Shown here one piece after another: positions 48,096 through 60,900 of a DNA stretch of 64,000 nucleotides. The position numbers and the translations under genes were made by a program. The stretch lies in contig NC_133221.1 of NCBI RefSeq assembly GCF_040436345.1, positions 1,735,906 to 1,799,905 on the forward strand. The letters run 5' to 3'. Origin of the DNA: Pagrus major. Lineage: Eukaryota; Chordata; Actinopteri; Spariformes; Sparidae. Within the stretch, counting starts at the first letter, position 1; every line of letters starts with the position of its first letter. The notes beneath the pieces are model-generated. The model saw only the letters and a program-made list of their open reading frames with translations, made no database searches and had not been told where the DNA came from.

Positions 48096-48098
<3 letters not shown>

Positions 48099-48131
<33 letters not shown>
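48099..48131. repeat. (GT)n microsatellite
   Basis: A pure GT run in intergenic sequence. Confidence 0.93.
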
Positions 48132-48136
<5 letters not shown>

Positions 48137-48417
48137 AGTAATAACCCCTCCCCCTGCAGTACTGACCACTGAATCAAAGCCTCGATATGGATTTTCCAGC
48201 TCTTTTAGCCATGAAAGCGCTGTGCCTGTAGGGCTGGAAGCAATGGTCAGTCCATCAGTCGGACTGTGGTCCAGAGTGAAATATCAACAAAGATCAGATG
48301 GATTAGACACAAACAATCTTAATCCCCAGAGGTTGAACCCTAATAACTGGTAAACAGATCAAAAGTATTTACTTGTTAAACACAAAGATCTTATTTAGCT
48401 CATCTCTTTGGTTTCAT

Positions 48418-48650
48418 GACTGAATAAACAAACTGACCTTAAAGGACAACACAGTTTATACTGTTTTACTTTGTTTACATGTGGCGGACCCTGCCACCTT
48501 TCTAGCTTCAAACAGTGCTCTGGGACCTTATTTTCCTCTGAGAACAGCTTGTTTATTCACTGATGGACACAGTTTGTTATTATTACCTCATTAATATTGT
48601 AAATATTATAACTCTGTTTGAGTTTCTTCTCCGACACAGTGCCCCTTTAA
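48418..48650. mobile_element. MITE family A, inverted copy
   Basis: This is the reverse complement of 12717-12990: CCTTAAAGGACAACACAG through CAGTGCCCCTTTAA. Confidence 0.82.
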
Positions 48651-48829
48651 CTTATTATTAAATTGCAGTTTGTATCATTTCGTGTCCTGTAATCGAGTTC
48701 ACACGGCCAGAAGACGCCACTGATTTGTTTCTAAAATGGAAACGCAGCCAGGACTGTGGACTGTTTCTTTTCTCTTCCTGCCAGAAAACTAGAATTCAAA
48801 CGGCTCCATCTGGCTTCATCACGAGTTAA

Positions 48830-49262
48830 CTTTGCATCACTCCTACATTCATGTGGAAACTACAAACCCAACCAAACTTGTTGAGCAGAGGAGGCAGAGG
48901 GGAACAAAAAGGAAAGATGAACTGTTGATCATCTGCACTCCAGGTGTAGAAACCTTCATGCGGTCCAGCAGCTCGCCACACAGACACAGAGTATCACAGC
49001 TCGATCCTCCTGCTTCTCTTGACGCTCTTCACACACTTTATATAAGTTACTCGGACTTGTTACTTTCCTGGGAGAGGGATCCTTCCTCTGAGGCTCTTAC
49101 TGAGGTTTCTTCCATCTTTTCTTTCCTGTTAAAATGTATTTTTTTTTCTCAAAACGGCAGGTTTTCCTCACTTTTGAGGCTCTGAGGACAGAGGGTGTCG
49201 TTGTAAAGCCCACTGAGGCGATGTGATTGTGATTTTGGGATATATAAATAAAACTGATTTGA
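48830..49262. repeat. Common teleost interspersed repeat tail
   Basis: It contains GGGAGAGGGATCCTTCCTCT, GGACAGAGGGTGTCG, TTGTAAAGCCCACTGAGG and a TTTTGGGATATATAAATAAA end. This order is familiar from a very abundant fish retroposon-type repeat. I cannot name the family with certainty. Confidence 0.6.
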
Positions 49263-49292
49263 TTTGACCCGACGCCTGCAAGATGTTTTCAG

Positions 49293-49519
49293 CTTTAAAG
49301 GGCCACTGTGTAGTTTTGGAGAAGAAATTCAAACTCAGAATTTTAACATTTACAATATCAATGAGGTAATAATACAAAGTGAGAAATATTAACTCATAAT
49401 AACTGAATAAACAGGCTGTTCAAAGTGAAACAGTATAAATTGTGTTGTCCTTTAAGGTCAGTTTGTTTATTTAGTTTGTTTAGGCAGAAAAAATTCTGCA
49501 TTTCTTCAGTGCACTTTTA
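49293..49519. mobile_element. MITE family A, internally deleted copy
   Basis: It starts TTTAAAGGGCCACTGTGTAG and ends GTGCACTTTTAA, and lacks the central CACTGTCTGAAGC block. Confidence 0.82.
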
Positions 49520-50048
49520 ATAACACCAGTGTATCAAAATGTTCATGCATATCATGTTCGTATAACCACGTCAATAAATCGGTTAAAGACAGCACTACTG
49601 AATCTGTATATGATGGTTGTTTTTTTGAAAGGTGGTGGTGGTGGGGGCCTGAGGGGCTGACCCAGATATTCAGGATCCCAGAACTCCCAGCTCCACCCCT
49701 GGACTCTGACTGTGGTAACGTGGCTTTAAATAAAGAGAACAACCCAAACACAGGCGCCAGCGGAGTGATCAATAAGTCCAAACAATAATTCACTTTTTGT
49801 ACTTCAGTCACACAAACTGAAACACGAGATCACAGTGAAGACCAGCGTCGGCGAGTCCGCTTGTTGTTTTCTTGTAAAGTGGCTGACAGATATCGGTTGT
49901 CGTGGGTTACAGTGTTCTGGGCTTGTTTCTAAAGTGCAGTCGCTTATTTGGGCCTGCTGCCCGTGCATTGAATAAAGTTTGAGTGAGCTCTATCCGAGCA
50001 GTTGGTTTGGATATTATTCAAGCACACTGCTTGTTTGTCCTGTTGCAG

Positions 50049-51663
50049 CAGTGCCGGCCCTGACCAATTTGGTGCCCTAGGCAAGATTTTGGCTGGCGCC
50101 CCCTTGCATCGCAGTCAATTTCACAATCAATTTTCATACACTCACACAGAAACTACATGTATGTATTCAAGATTTTATTTCTTTTAAGTCAAAAATATCA
50201 CACCAAATAAAAACTGAAGAAAGAAACAAGTGATACATTAAAAATACAATATAAATAAGGTATTGCGCAAACATATTAAAGAATATTCTATTTACATACA
50301 AAATAAAAACAGTCTGTATTCTTTGGGAGGAAACCTTTTGCAGCAGAAGCAGTGCAAGCTATCATTCTTTCTTGAGTACATCAGCCAGCTTCTTTTGATT
50401 TTTCCCCACTGACTAAGACTCTGGTAAAAAAGTCATGTGGACACTTTCTCCCATCTTTGTTTTTGGGAAATGTGTAACTGTTTTTTATTTGAAATGGTCC
50501 TCTGTGAACTAACTCCTTTCTTACTTTGTCAGTTGGAAGAGATGGCCAGTCAGCAGGTCTATTGGTGCAGCCTTTAGTCCTGATGCTGTGTCACTCTCTG
50601 TGCTGAGGTAGAGGACAGGAGCACCTGATGCTGTGTCACTGGCGGTGGTGGTGAAATATTTTAAAAGTGCATCTGAAGAGAGAAGAGAAGTATATGTGAC
50701 CACTGGATGTTACATTTTAATAAAAAACAGATGCTTGGTGTGTGCTATACATAAGACTAATATAGACTAAAGTAAAGTGCAGTGAAACTTATATATAGCT
50801 ATATATATATGTAGCCTATGAATGATATGGGAAAGCTAAGGTATGGAGTATCAACAGTAATACACTTTAACTGCACTTTAACACTGATGTAAACTTTAAC
50901 AAACATAAACTGTGACACAATAAACCAAAGTCTTACAACTGCCCTATTACTTATAAAGTGGATGGAAAACTAACAGCATTTTAACTGACATACAAGCAGA
51001 GAAAAAACAGTGAACAGGTTAAAATAACACCTGAACAGGCCTGATGTTAACTTTCCAAATGTCCCTGATGAGTTTAAGGTGGAGTAACATTAACTTCCGT
51101 CGACTCAGCTATTTACTGATTATTAAACAATGCTACTATCGTCCGAAGTCAGCGAGCAAGCTAACACTCTGCTCCAACAACGGTAACTACGATGCACATT
51201 AGTTTCATTCACTTCATCACATTGACGTTACTGTACCTTTTTCCTTTTCACGTGTTTCTTCCTCTTCTTTCCTTCTTTTCCTTCCCTGGGCGCCGGATGG
51301 TTTCAGTCTTTTGGACATTGTGTTTCCACAGTATCAATAAACGTCTCTCTTGGGTCACGGTCCGGTCAGATTCAGGCAGCTCGCCTCTCGACCCCCCCCC
51401 CCCCCCCCCCACCCTCACAGAGGGCAGGTACAGTGCAATGAGCCAGGAACCCAGAAGAAAGACCTCTCCATTATTTAATAGGCTTTGCTATGAAGATATG
51501 TTGCTGTGGGCTTATATAATATTTCGAAATAATATAAGCAATAGCACTGGTAAAAAATATTATTATTATTATTATTTTTTCTCCCCCGTTTGCGGCGCCC
51601 CCCGTGGATGACAACAGCGCCCTTAGCATTTGCCTATACTGCCTATGCCCAGGGCCGGCCCTG
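50049..51663 (-). mobile_element. hAT-type transposon with perfect 8-bp target duplication
   Basis: Short terminal inverted repeats CAG(T/G)GCCGGCCCTG mark both ends. They are flanked by identical 8-bp sequences TGTTGCAG at 50041-50048 and 51664-51671, the hallmark of hAT insertion. On the minus strand, remnants of a transposase N terminus are present (separate entry), but the catalytic and dimerisation parts are missing. The 1615-bp element is therefore non-autonomous. It contains a 19-bp poly-C run at about 51392-51410. Confidence 0.92.
50320..51319 (-). pseudogene. hAT transposase N-terminal remnant (Lys/Glu-rich leader plus TTF-type zinc finger)
   Basis: Read on the minus strand. Exon 1 lies at about 51239-51319, starting MSKRLKPSGAQGRKRRK and ending in EKEK before a GT donor (GTACAG). 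After an intron, an exon from about 50672 downwards starts ALLKYFTTT. It later reads DWPSLPTDKVRKELV, FPKNKDGRKC and WLMYSRKNDSLHCFCCKRF. The last segments match the TTF-type zinc-binding domain found at the N terminus of many hAT transposases. Reading needs at least one frame change near 50415 and another near 50530. The DDE region is absent. It is decayed and non-functional. Confidence 0.8.
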
Positions 51664-52160
51664 TGTTGCAGGATCCGTCCACACACACACACACACACAC
51701 ATACGACATACAAATACAGATAATTTATAACCAAATATGTCCTGCAAAATATAATTTAATTAATCAAACATTATCTTATGTATTATAGCTGATTTCTTTT
51801 GTCTTCTATAAACGTGTAATATTCCCATAATTAATGATATATGTTATAATGATTTAAGAATGTATTCTCCAGCATCCGCTTACATCAAACCATACATATC
51901 TACATATTTACACACACATACACACATATACATACATATATATTAACATATACCTACTTTGCTTTCTGCAAACACAAATAAATAAATGAACGAGTACAAA
52001 AACCATCATAATCCCCACGTGAATTTTAAAACTTTTCATCCCTGAACCTTGTGAAAATTATGTTTTTGTACATTTTACATTAAATCTGTTCCAGTTTTAC
52101 ACCAAGAACTGATCCAGAAGAATCTCTGAGTGTTTACAGAACTTTTAGATCTAGTTTCCC

Positions 52161-52976
52161 CCTGAAATCGTAACCCCGCCCCCTCCATCAAAGATAACAT
52201 GTATAATAACATGTATAATAAATATATAATAACATATATAATAAATATATAATAACATGTATAATAAATATATAACATGTATAATAAATATATAACATGT
52301 ATAATAAATATATAACAACATGTATAATAAATATATAATAACATATATAACAACATGTATAATAAATATATAATAACATATAACAACATGTATAATAAAT
52401 ATATAATAAATATATAATAACATATATAATAAATATATAATAACATGTATAATAACATGTATAATAAATATATAATAAATATATAATAAATATATAATAA
52501 CATATATAATAAATATATAATAACATGTATAATAAATATATAATAAATATATAATAACATATATAATAACATATATAATAACATGTATAATAAATATATA
52601 ATAAATATATAATAACATATATAATAACATATATAATAAATATATAATAAATATATAATAACATATATAATAAATATATAATAACATGTATAATAAATAT
52701 ATAACAACATATATAATAAATATATAATAACATGTATAATAAATATATAATAAATATATAATAACATATATAATAACATATATAATAACATGTATAATAA
52801 CATATATAATAACATATATAATAAATATATAATAAATATATAATAACATATATAATAAATATATAATAACATGTATAATAAATATATAACAACATATATA
52901 ATAAATATATAATAACATGTATAATAAATATATAATAAATATATAATAACATATATAACAACATATATAACAACAT
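52161..52976. repeat. AT-rich satellite array 1 upstream of ndrg3
   Basis: Units of 11-12 bp (ATAACATATATA, ATAACATGTATA, ATAAATATATA) alternate for about 800 bp. All three reverse frames stay open because the units contain no stops on that strand. The resulting 250-270 residue Tyr/Ile/Leu frames are spurious. The left edge retains a short GC-rich scrap (CCCCGCCCCCTCCATCA) homologous to the end of the adjacent GC-rich unit. Confidence 0.93.
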
Positions 52977-53098
52977 GTCTCTATGACGCTGTCCCGCAGC
53001 TGACACCTGTCCCTCGTGCTGTCTGACCTCGTGACCCGCCGCTCAGTCAGCGACCTGTTGTTTACGTTGACGTAGCCCCGCCCCCTCTATCAGAGATA
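52977..53098. repeat. Duplicated GC-rich unit, copy A
   Basis: About 110 bp matching 53809-53917 with only a few substitutions (TCTCTATGACGC through GACGTAGCCCCGCCCCC). It sits between two AT arrays and represents a duplicated piece of ndrg3 upstream sequence. Confidence 0.92.
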
Positions 53099-53808
53099 TA
53101 TCATTATTTAAAATAACTATATAAAATATATAATAAATATATAATAACATGTATAATAACATGTATAATAACATGTATAATAAATATAATAAATATATAA
53201 TAAATATAATAAATATATAATAACATATATAATAAAGATATAATAACATATATAATAAAGATATAATAACATATATAATAACATATAATAAATATATAAT
53301 AAAATGTATAATAAATATATAATAACATATATAATAACATATATAATAAATATATAACAACATGTATAATAAATATATAATAAATATATAATAACATATA
53401 TAATAACATGTATAATAAATATATAATAAATATGTAATAAATATATAATAAATATATAATAACATATATAATAAATATATAACAACATGTATAATAAATA
53501 TATAATAACATATATAATAACATATATAATAAATATATAACAACATGTATAATAAATATATAATAAAGATATAATAACATATATAATAACATGTATAATA
53601 ACATATATAATAAATATATAATAAATATATAATAAATATATAACAACATATATAATAAATATATAATAAATATATAATAACATATATAATAAATATATAA
53701 TAACATGTATAATAACATGTATAATAAATATATAATAAATATATAATAAATATATAATAAATACATAATAAATATATAATAAACATATAACAACATATAT
53801 AACAACAC
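53099..53808. repeat. AT-rich satellite array 2 upstream of ndrg3
   Basis: It has the same unit types as array 1 plus ATAAAGATAT and ATAAATATAAT variants. Open reverse-strand frames here are artefacts of the repeat. Confidence 0.93.
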
Positions 53809-54048
53809 GTCTCTATGACGCGGTCCCACAGCTGACACCTGTCCCTCGTGCTGTCTGACCTCGTGACCCGCCGCTCAGTCAGCGACCTGTTGTTTACGCT
53901 GACGTAGCCCCGCCCCCCTGACCGTCCGCGTGCCGCTGACAGAGAGAGGAGGCTCGCGACCAGCTCCGCTCCGCCGTTGCCGCAGTAACCAGCCGACCGG
54001 TCGGATCAAAGCGGTCCCCGCATTAGCTTCCGGAGCTAACGGCTGTCG
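53809..54048 (+). promoter_or_regulatory. ndrg3: ndrg3 GC-rich promoter and probable untranslated exon 1
   Basis: GC-rich sequence has an Sp1-type GC box (CCCCGCCCCCC at about 53908) and CpG-rich text. It ends at a strong donor (CTGTCG then GTGAGT) at 54049. No downstream exon before 57881 was found. An untranslated exon 1 spliced to the coding exon at about 57881 fits NDRG gene structure. The first 109 bp are copy B of the duplicated unit. Confidence 0.6.
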
Positions 54049-54269
54049 GTGAGTAGCTACGTCCGCCTCGTTAACGGCCGCTACTAACTAACTGCCTCAC
54101 TAACCTGGTTAACGGCTGGTTAGCTCATTAGCCAGCTAACGCGAGAGCGCTCTCAGGCTAACGGTCGTGTTAACGGTACCGCACGGAACCAGGTCAGCTC
54201 GGAGAGAAACCGAGGCTCTGGTCGCTTCCTCGTGAGGCTCCGTGATATGGCGGTGGTGTGTCTGGTTAC

Positions 54270-54270
<1 letters not shown>

Positions 54271-54326
<56 letters not shown>
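54271..54326. repeat. (GT)n microsatellite
   Basis: A pure GT run in the presumed ndrg3 first intron. Confidence 0.95.
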
Positions 54327-54327
<1 letters not shown>

Positions 54328-54464
54328 CACTACCGAGGTGAAACGTCTCCCATAGTAACGGTTGCTAAGACCCCAGCTGTCTGTCTGGGGCTCATGTTAG
54401 CATCCGGGCTAATTAGACTCATTAATTATATTCATCAACCGTCAGCTCGTCTGCAGAGACTGTG

Positions 54465-54561
54465 CGTGTGTGCGTGCGTGTGTGTGTGTGTGTGCGTGTG
54501 TGTGTGTGTGTGTGTGCGCGTGTCTGTGTGTGTGTGTGTGCGTGTGTGTGTGTGTGTGTGT
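54465..54561. repeat. Interrupted (GT)n with CG steps
   Basis: About 97 bp of alternating purine-pyrimidine sequence with interspersed GCGTG and GCGCG. It is a good candidate for Z-DNA formation. Confidence 0.92.
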
Positions 54562-56396
54562 AGGCGGACAGCAGAGACAGCAGCATCGCTACACTCGGTA
54601 CAACATGAACAACCCAACCTCAGATCACAGCTTCAAGTATCGATCAGGGTCGATCTGTTTGGTTAAATGAAGTGAATCTGAAACAAACTACCAGAGGAGA
54701 AGGTGACGTCAGTTCAGATCTCAGTGTTCAGTTTCAGTGAGTTTGATCTCTGCATGAAGATCAATATCTCAGATGTGTCCTGATGTGGATCACATTCAGG
54801 TCAACATGACAGGAACCCTGGTTGTATTAGCTGCTGATACTACCAGCGTTACTTTCAAAATGCAATATATCACATATTACTAGTTACCTTCATTTTAAAG
54901 TAATATAATACACTACAATATTACCGTCTGTGTAGAGTAATAAATTACTTATTACACTACTTTTAGTTACTCTCAACAAGATGCCCAAATAACCTCTATA
55001 GAATGAAACAGCCGAGATCTGTGTAAATAAACGGATGTGCTTGGACTCAGGGATGAGCAGGCAGACGATCACAGTCTGATATATTATGAGATAATAATGA
55101 ATATTTTTAATTGTAGGCTCAGTCATATGAAACACAACAGACCTATATCTTCTATAATGTAGCCTATAATGACACGACAAGACAAACATCTCTTCTTCTT
55201 TTTATTTTGGTGTGATTCAACAATGTAGATTAACGTGTGCTCGGAGGATCAGGCTACGAAATACAGCTCATAAAAACGATAATCGGAAAAATGGTGAATA
55301 TCGGCACCGATAATTGGACAGGGCCGATACCGAGTATGCCCGATCATTGTCATTGTCCAGTTTAATGATCATCTGCATGCAGATGAACTGTTTGTTTTGA
55401 GCATGTTGACATCAGGTTTTTGGAGTATCCTGGTTATATTTTACACGTCTGACACCACATTCTTGTTTTATTCTTGCTATATTAGGGCAGCGCAATTAAT
55501 TAAAAATATTACAAAAATCACAAAATGGCCGAGTGCTATCGTATCCACATGAGCATGAAATGATTTTAACGTTATTCAGATCACAATTGAAACATCTGTC
55601 AAAATAATCACAATGTTATTCTTTTTGCACATCGTTCAGACCCGCTGTATAATTAACTGGATGTTGTGGCTGGTCCTGGTTTCTGATCATCCTCTGTCTG
55701 TTATGTAGTTGCTCGTTAGCAAAACAAAAAACAAGATCAATGAATGAGTGATGGCCTCCACACTGAGATAAGAGTCTGACATCGGTGATGCAGAGCTATT
55801 TAATTGTCTAACTACTAACTACAATTTAGTATTGTACAATTTTAACTCAACTTAACTTGAGTATTTCCATTTTCTCCCACTTTCTATTTCCTCTCCACTT
55901 CATTTATTTGATAACATTAGTTGCTAGTTTTTGCTAGCAGATGTAGAGTATTCGGTGTTGATAGGCTATTATTTGTGGTGTGTAACCAGTCAGATAGTGT
56001 TGTGTGCTGGACCACAGCAATCCAACAAAAAACAAACACAGATAAAGACAATAAAAGAATGTTGAATATCTGCGCTGGTAATCGGTCTCTCCTGTGTTTT
56101 CTGGTTGTCTGGACTCACTGCATTTAACTGAACGCTGTGCTGCCTCAATAATATCCAGTAATAGTAAACACCAGCAAAAATACGATTTATGACTGATGAT
56201 GAAATACAGTTATGTACAATTGATGTTGGATTTTATTCCATCGGTACGTCTCACGGTCGGTTGCTGGTTGGTGCAGCTTCACAGTCAGTCAGAGAGTTAG
56301 TTATCTGTTTGGGTCGGAGCCAGATAGCCCACAGGAAGCTCAACATCCATCCAAACCACTCTGCTGAAACACTGTTACCCAACCTGTCTGCCCACG

Positions 56397-56460
<64 letters not shown>

Positions 56461-57880
56461 ACCCGATGGCCTCCTGCCAATGAGAGATCACTGGCTGTTT
56501 CCATTAGATTCACTCAGTTGGATAACACAGTTTGACAGACCTCACAGGTAGCGCCCCATAGAGACAGACAGACAGACAGACAGACAGTTTAAAACAATAT
56601 AATCTTATTTTTGACTCAGATAATCTGTTGTCAGTGTGGCCAGGCTGCCGTCAGGTACCACACAGTTGGTAAATATCTAAAATAAATAAAATAAAAAACA
56701 AATGTCAGACATTTAAATTCATCAGTGCAGTTAAATTCATGATTGTATCTGATTTTTTGGATTTCCTACATCTCGTCTACACAGGGTTGTTCCACGCAAA
56801 CCTGGGTCACGTGTGTCTGATGGAACAGAATCAATACAGCTACACTTTTCTCAACAGTCCATTTGGTTAGTTCTTATGTATGTAACTATGGTGAATGTGT
56901 ATTGGACTCTTAAGGACTGCCAGAATGCATGATCAGTACTGTCCCTGAGCGTATCCTGTATGACGCTAACAGAGGACTGAAGCTGCTGCAGTGACATGGA
57001 TACAATACCTTGAAAAATATCATTATTCAATACCACAAGGAAAAAAATTGCCACAATATTGAGGAAGTTAAATTTCTGATTTTTATTAAAAGTTAAGTTA
57101 AGCACAGCAGCATCTAATGCCGCTTTTCCACCAAAATTAGCGGGTCTACGCAGGTTTTTTTAAACAAAAAAAAAAACGCCTATTGACCCCATTCCCACTT
57201 CCCGCAGGCAAGGCAGCCCTTCTGTGATTTTTATCTGAAATGTCACGTTGTACGTCACTTATGTCGCAATTCACATCACAATTCACGTCACGACTGTGCT
57301 TGAATCAGTTGCAACAGAAGAGAAAACAACAATAGACCGCATCCCAAACTCCTTCCTTAATTACGCGCCACCACCTGATGCTGATAACAATTTACAATAC
57401 TATAATCATTTACCTTGTGGGGCAGATAATGAGATTTGATTCATGATTAGCAGTGCACTGAAAAAACAAGCTTACTAGAAATGAAATCCCATGCATATTT
57501 TCTGCCTCATAGTCTCTAAAAAGAAACTTTTCATATGGGCACATATGGGCATGTCATGGTAGGCCAGTATCAGCCAACCAATATATCCGTGGGCTGGGCT
57601 CTAATAATGTCAGCTGTATTTAATTGATTTCTTATCTACATAGACGCTCATAAATTCACAAAATTGCTTCATTAACTGTAATAAAGCCTTTTAACACTAG
57701 TGAACATTTAACCTGTAACATTACATTAGCAGAGCCAAAATCCCAGACCGGTAGACAGATACTGACCTGTGATATTTTAATAGCATTATCTAAGTGACTC
57801 TGTCTAACACTGTGTCTTTCTGTCTCCTTGTTTGTGTCGTTGTTAATCCGTCTGCCTGTCTGGAAGGCGTGTCCTGTCAG
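54562..57880. other. Presumed ndrg3 first intron, repeats only
   Basis: It holds (CA)n at 56400-56458, (CAGA)n at 56562-56587, fragments of the AAGTAC/TACTTGAGTA family near 54850-54980 and 55790-55930, and a CCGATA/TATCGGC hAT-like scrap near 55270-55345. No exon was recognised. Confidence 0.55.
56400..56458. repeat. (CA)n microsatellite
   Basis: About 30 pure CA units. Confidence 0.95.
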
Positions 57881-57904
57881 GTTGATTGCCAGTAAAGCGT
57901 CCCT

Positions 57905-60900
57905 ATGATGGAGGAGCTTCACGACGTCCAGCTGACTGAGATCAAACCGCTCCTGACAGGACAGGTGAGGGGGTGGGGTGAGCTGGGGTCATGACCTGCG
58001 CTCACATGCTGCTGACAAAGCTGGATGTGATACTTGATTAACAGGTCAAGCTTCCTGCAGCCTGAAGAGCAGATTTAAAAAACGTAATTTTGACACAGAT
58101 CCTCAGTTGTTTTCAATATATCTGATACCACATGACTAGAGGAATATTCAACAAAAGTCCCTTCTGATAAAATTTTAATTATATCCTGGATACTCTAAAT
58201 TCTGGATGAACTAATTTCATAACAATGATGATTAAATAATTTCTCTGTGTCTCTTCAGAATGGGAGAAATCTCCAGGACTTTGACTGTCAGGTGAGTCCA
58301 GCACCAACACATCAGACCTTCACAATCAACAAACCTTTTCTTCTCCTATGAAGCGCTATAACTTAATCAGAGTAAGAATCAGAGTTGTACACACCATTTT
58401 GATGAGTTTCACAGATTACATGCTGCATCAGAGCCAAAGTAGCACTTTTAAATTAATTTGCTTTATTGGCCCAAAAAAATAGACAGTTTCCAATAATCGG
58501 AACAATTCTCAATATCAGATCTGATCATCATTCGACCCATATTATACGCTTATTACTTTAATACTTCAGTACATTTAATATCACATACTTTTTGGATGGG
58601 TGTCTTGCACTTTTACCAGTGTAATATTTTAATACTATGTCTTGACTTATAATCCAATGATATAAACATTAGTAGAGTTTGATGCTAATACTGTATTTTT
58701 ACATATTTTTTCTACACTGGTAATGCTACTTTTACTTCAGTAGAAGATCTGAGTACTTATTCCAGCATTAGACTGCCCACACTGTCTGACCACAAGACGA
58801 ATTACATCAGTTGTTATAATGTTATAATCATTGATTGATCATCACATTGCATGTTTGCTTTTTGGTAAATCCTCAGAGCAGCTTGTCACAAAGGCGAGAG
58901 AGGGAAATATGTTTTTAGAGGTTAGGAAACATAGAGACAAATGGCTCAAACAATCATATCCATGAGACGTGAGGAAAACTGAAGTAAGCTGGATGACCAT
59001 CAGCTCCACACACACACATCGATCAGCAGGACTCGTGGGACTGACACCAGTACAGCATGTCAGTTTGCATCAATGCCTCTGATCAGAGCTATTTTAAATC
59101 AGAGCGCAGAGGAGCAGCTCTGCCTCCCTGTCTGCTCCTCTAAATCATCCTGGCAATTCAGTCAACTGAAAAACACCAGGTCATTCAGATTTCCACACAT
59201 AATGTTTGGGTTTTTTTCTCAGAAGGCTTCTCAAAAAAATCCTTCATATGTAAAACTATGGCTATGTGTTGAGTGTCACCGGTGTTACATTGTGGTCGGG
59301 CATTCACTGATTATAGTACTCATCCTCCGCCCCCACCGGACGACAGACGTCAGAGTTGTTACCCGCCGCAGGTGTTACTCCATGCAGCAGCAGAGTCACA
59401 GCACAGAGAAACAGGAATCACATTTAACTCGTATCGTGACGAGAACAAGGACAGTCGACTAACAAGACGATGGTGGTGGATTTGTTGTCAAAAGGAAAAG
59501 GAGTTGGTTAGCTCACTGAGAAGTGTGCAGCCTGTCACCTGCAGCTCTTCTCTAACAGCTCCTTCTTGTTCCATCACGCCCACAGACTGAATAAAACTGC
59601 TCCCAGACATGTTTAAAACTGGTCTGCTGTCAACAAATGCTGAAAATCAACACTGTTTTGATCTGTTGACGCATTACTGATTAACTATAACGGTGCTAAC
59701 TGAACACATCATCCATTTCCTGTGACTAGACTACTTCAAAATAAAAGTAAACTCTGCAGCTGTAGGAAATGTTCGGTTTGCATTAGTAGTAAATGAACAC
59801 AGCGCTCTACAGATAGTTAATGTCTTTTCTTGAAAAAAGCCGGTGTACCAGAGTTGTCACTGTTTTATTAGCAGTGGTGAAAAGAGTTCTGAAAATCTGT
59901 ACTCAAGTACAAACACAGTTACATTACTTAAATATTACTACATTACAAGAAAAACTACTGGTATTAAAATACAATTTTTCAAATTCTCAGAACTCAGTTA
60001 TGATTTTAAAAGCAACTAAGTAGATTACAAAAATGACTGAATTACAGTAATTCGAGTAGTTGTAATTAGTTACTTCCACCGTCTATTAGTCGGTGGGAAA
60101 ATGTCATCACCACGGGAAAACCCTAAATGAACTCTTTCAAATGTAAAAAAAGAAAAAGAAATAAATGAGTGTTACACGTCTGTCTGATGTCCATCAGTCT
60201 GCCCCTGTGTGTCTACTGTATGTATGGACACTAATTTCAGTGCTGTAAATTATCACCACCACGTATCAGGCAGTCTGAACTGTGAGGGAGAAAACATTTA
60301 ATTAAAACGCAGCATGCAAATCTCAAATGCCTCAGCAGCTGTAATTAGTCATTCATGTTTCATGATTTTTTTGTAATTGCCTGTGAAGTCTGATGGAACG
60401 AACAGAAGAGAGGAAGATTAAGAGCAGAGGAGGGGAAGGAGGGGAGGAACGATAAAGCTCGGACAAAGGGCAACAAGTGATTGGCTGTTTAGACCTTAAG
60501 ACCTTCCTGCTCTCAGCCAATTACTACAGAGATTATTCCCCTTGATCTAATCACAGGCTGAAGGACGACAGCCCTGCGGTCCTCCGTCTCTTTCTTCTGT
60601 CTGTCCCTTCTCTTTTATATTAACTCTTTCCTACTCTGTTGATGAATCCTTCTGTCTTCTCTCTTCCTCCTGAAACTCTCCCTCGTCCTCCTCCTCTGTC
60701 AGGATGTCTGACTCTCTGGATTTGCATCAGATCTCCTGTTCTTTAGGAGTTGGGGTGGTGAGTTAGCCAGTTAGCCATTCATTAGCCTGCTCTGCTGAGT
60801 CACACTTTGCCAGCTACTAGCTTCCAGGAGTCAGCCTTTTAGCCAATTAGGTAGAGTTAGCCTGCTCATCTCGCTGTTAGCTGACAGACAGTAAAGTGCT

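Noticed and set aside
52075-53838. Reverse-strand frames of 188-272 codons with Tyr/Ile/Leu-rich peptides
   Set aside because: They are products of the AT satellite units and disappear outside the arrays.
59073-59590. Two overlapping forward frames in the large ndrg3 intron
   Set aside because: No recognisable domain. They are not needed for the NDRG3 reading frame, which is continuous from 58291 to 63176.
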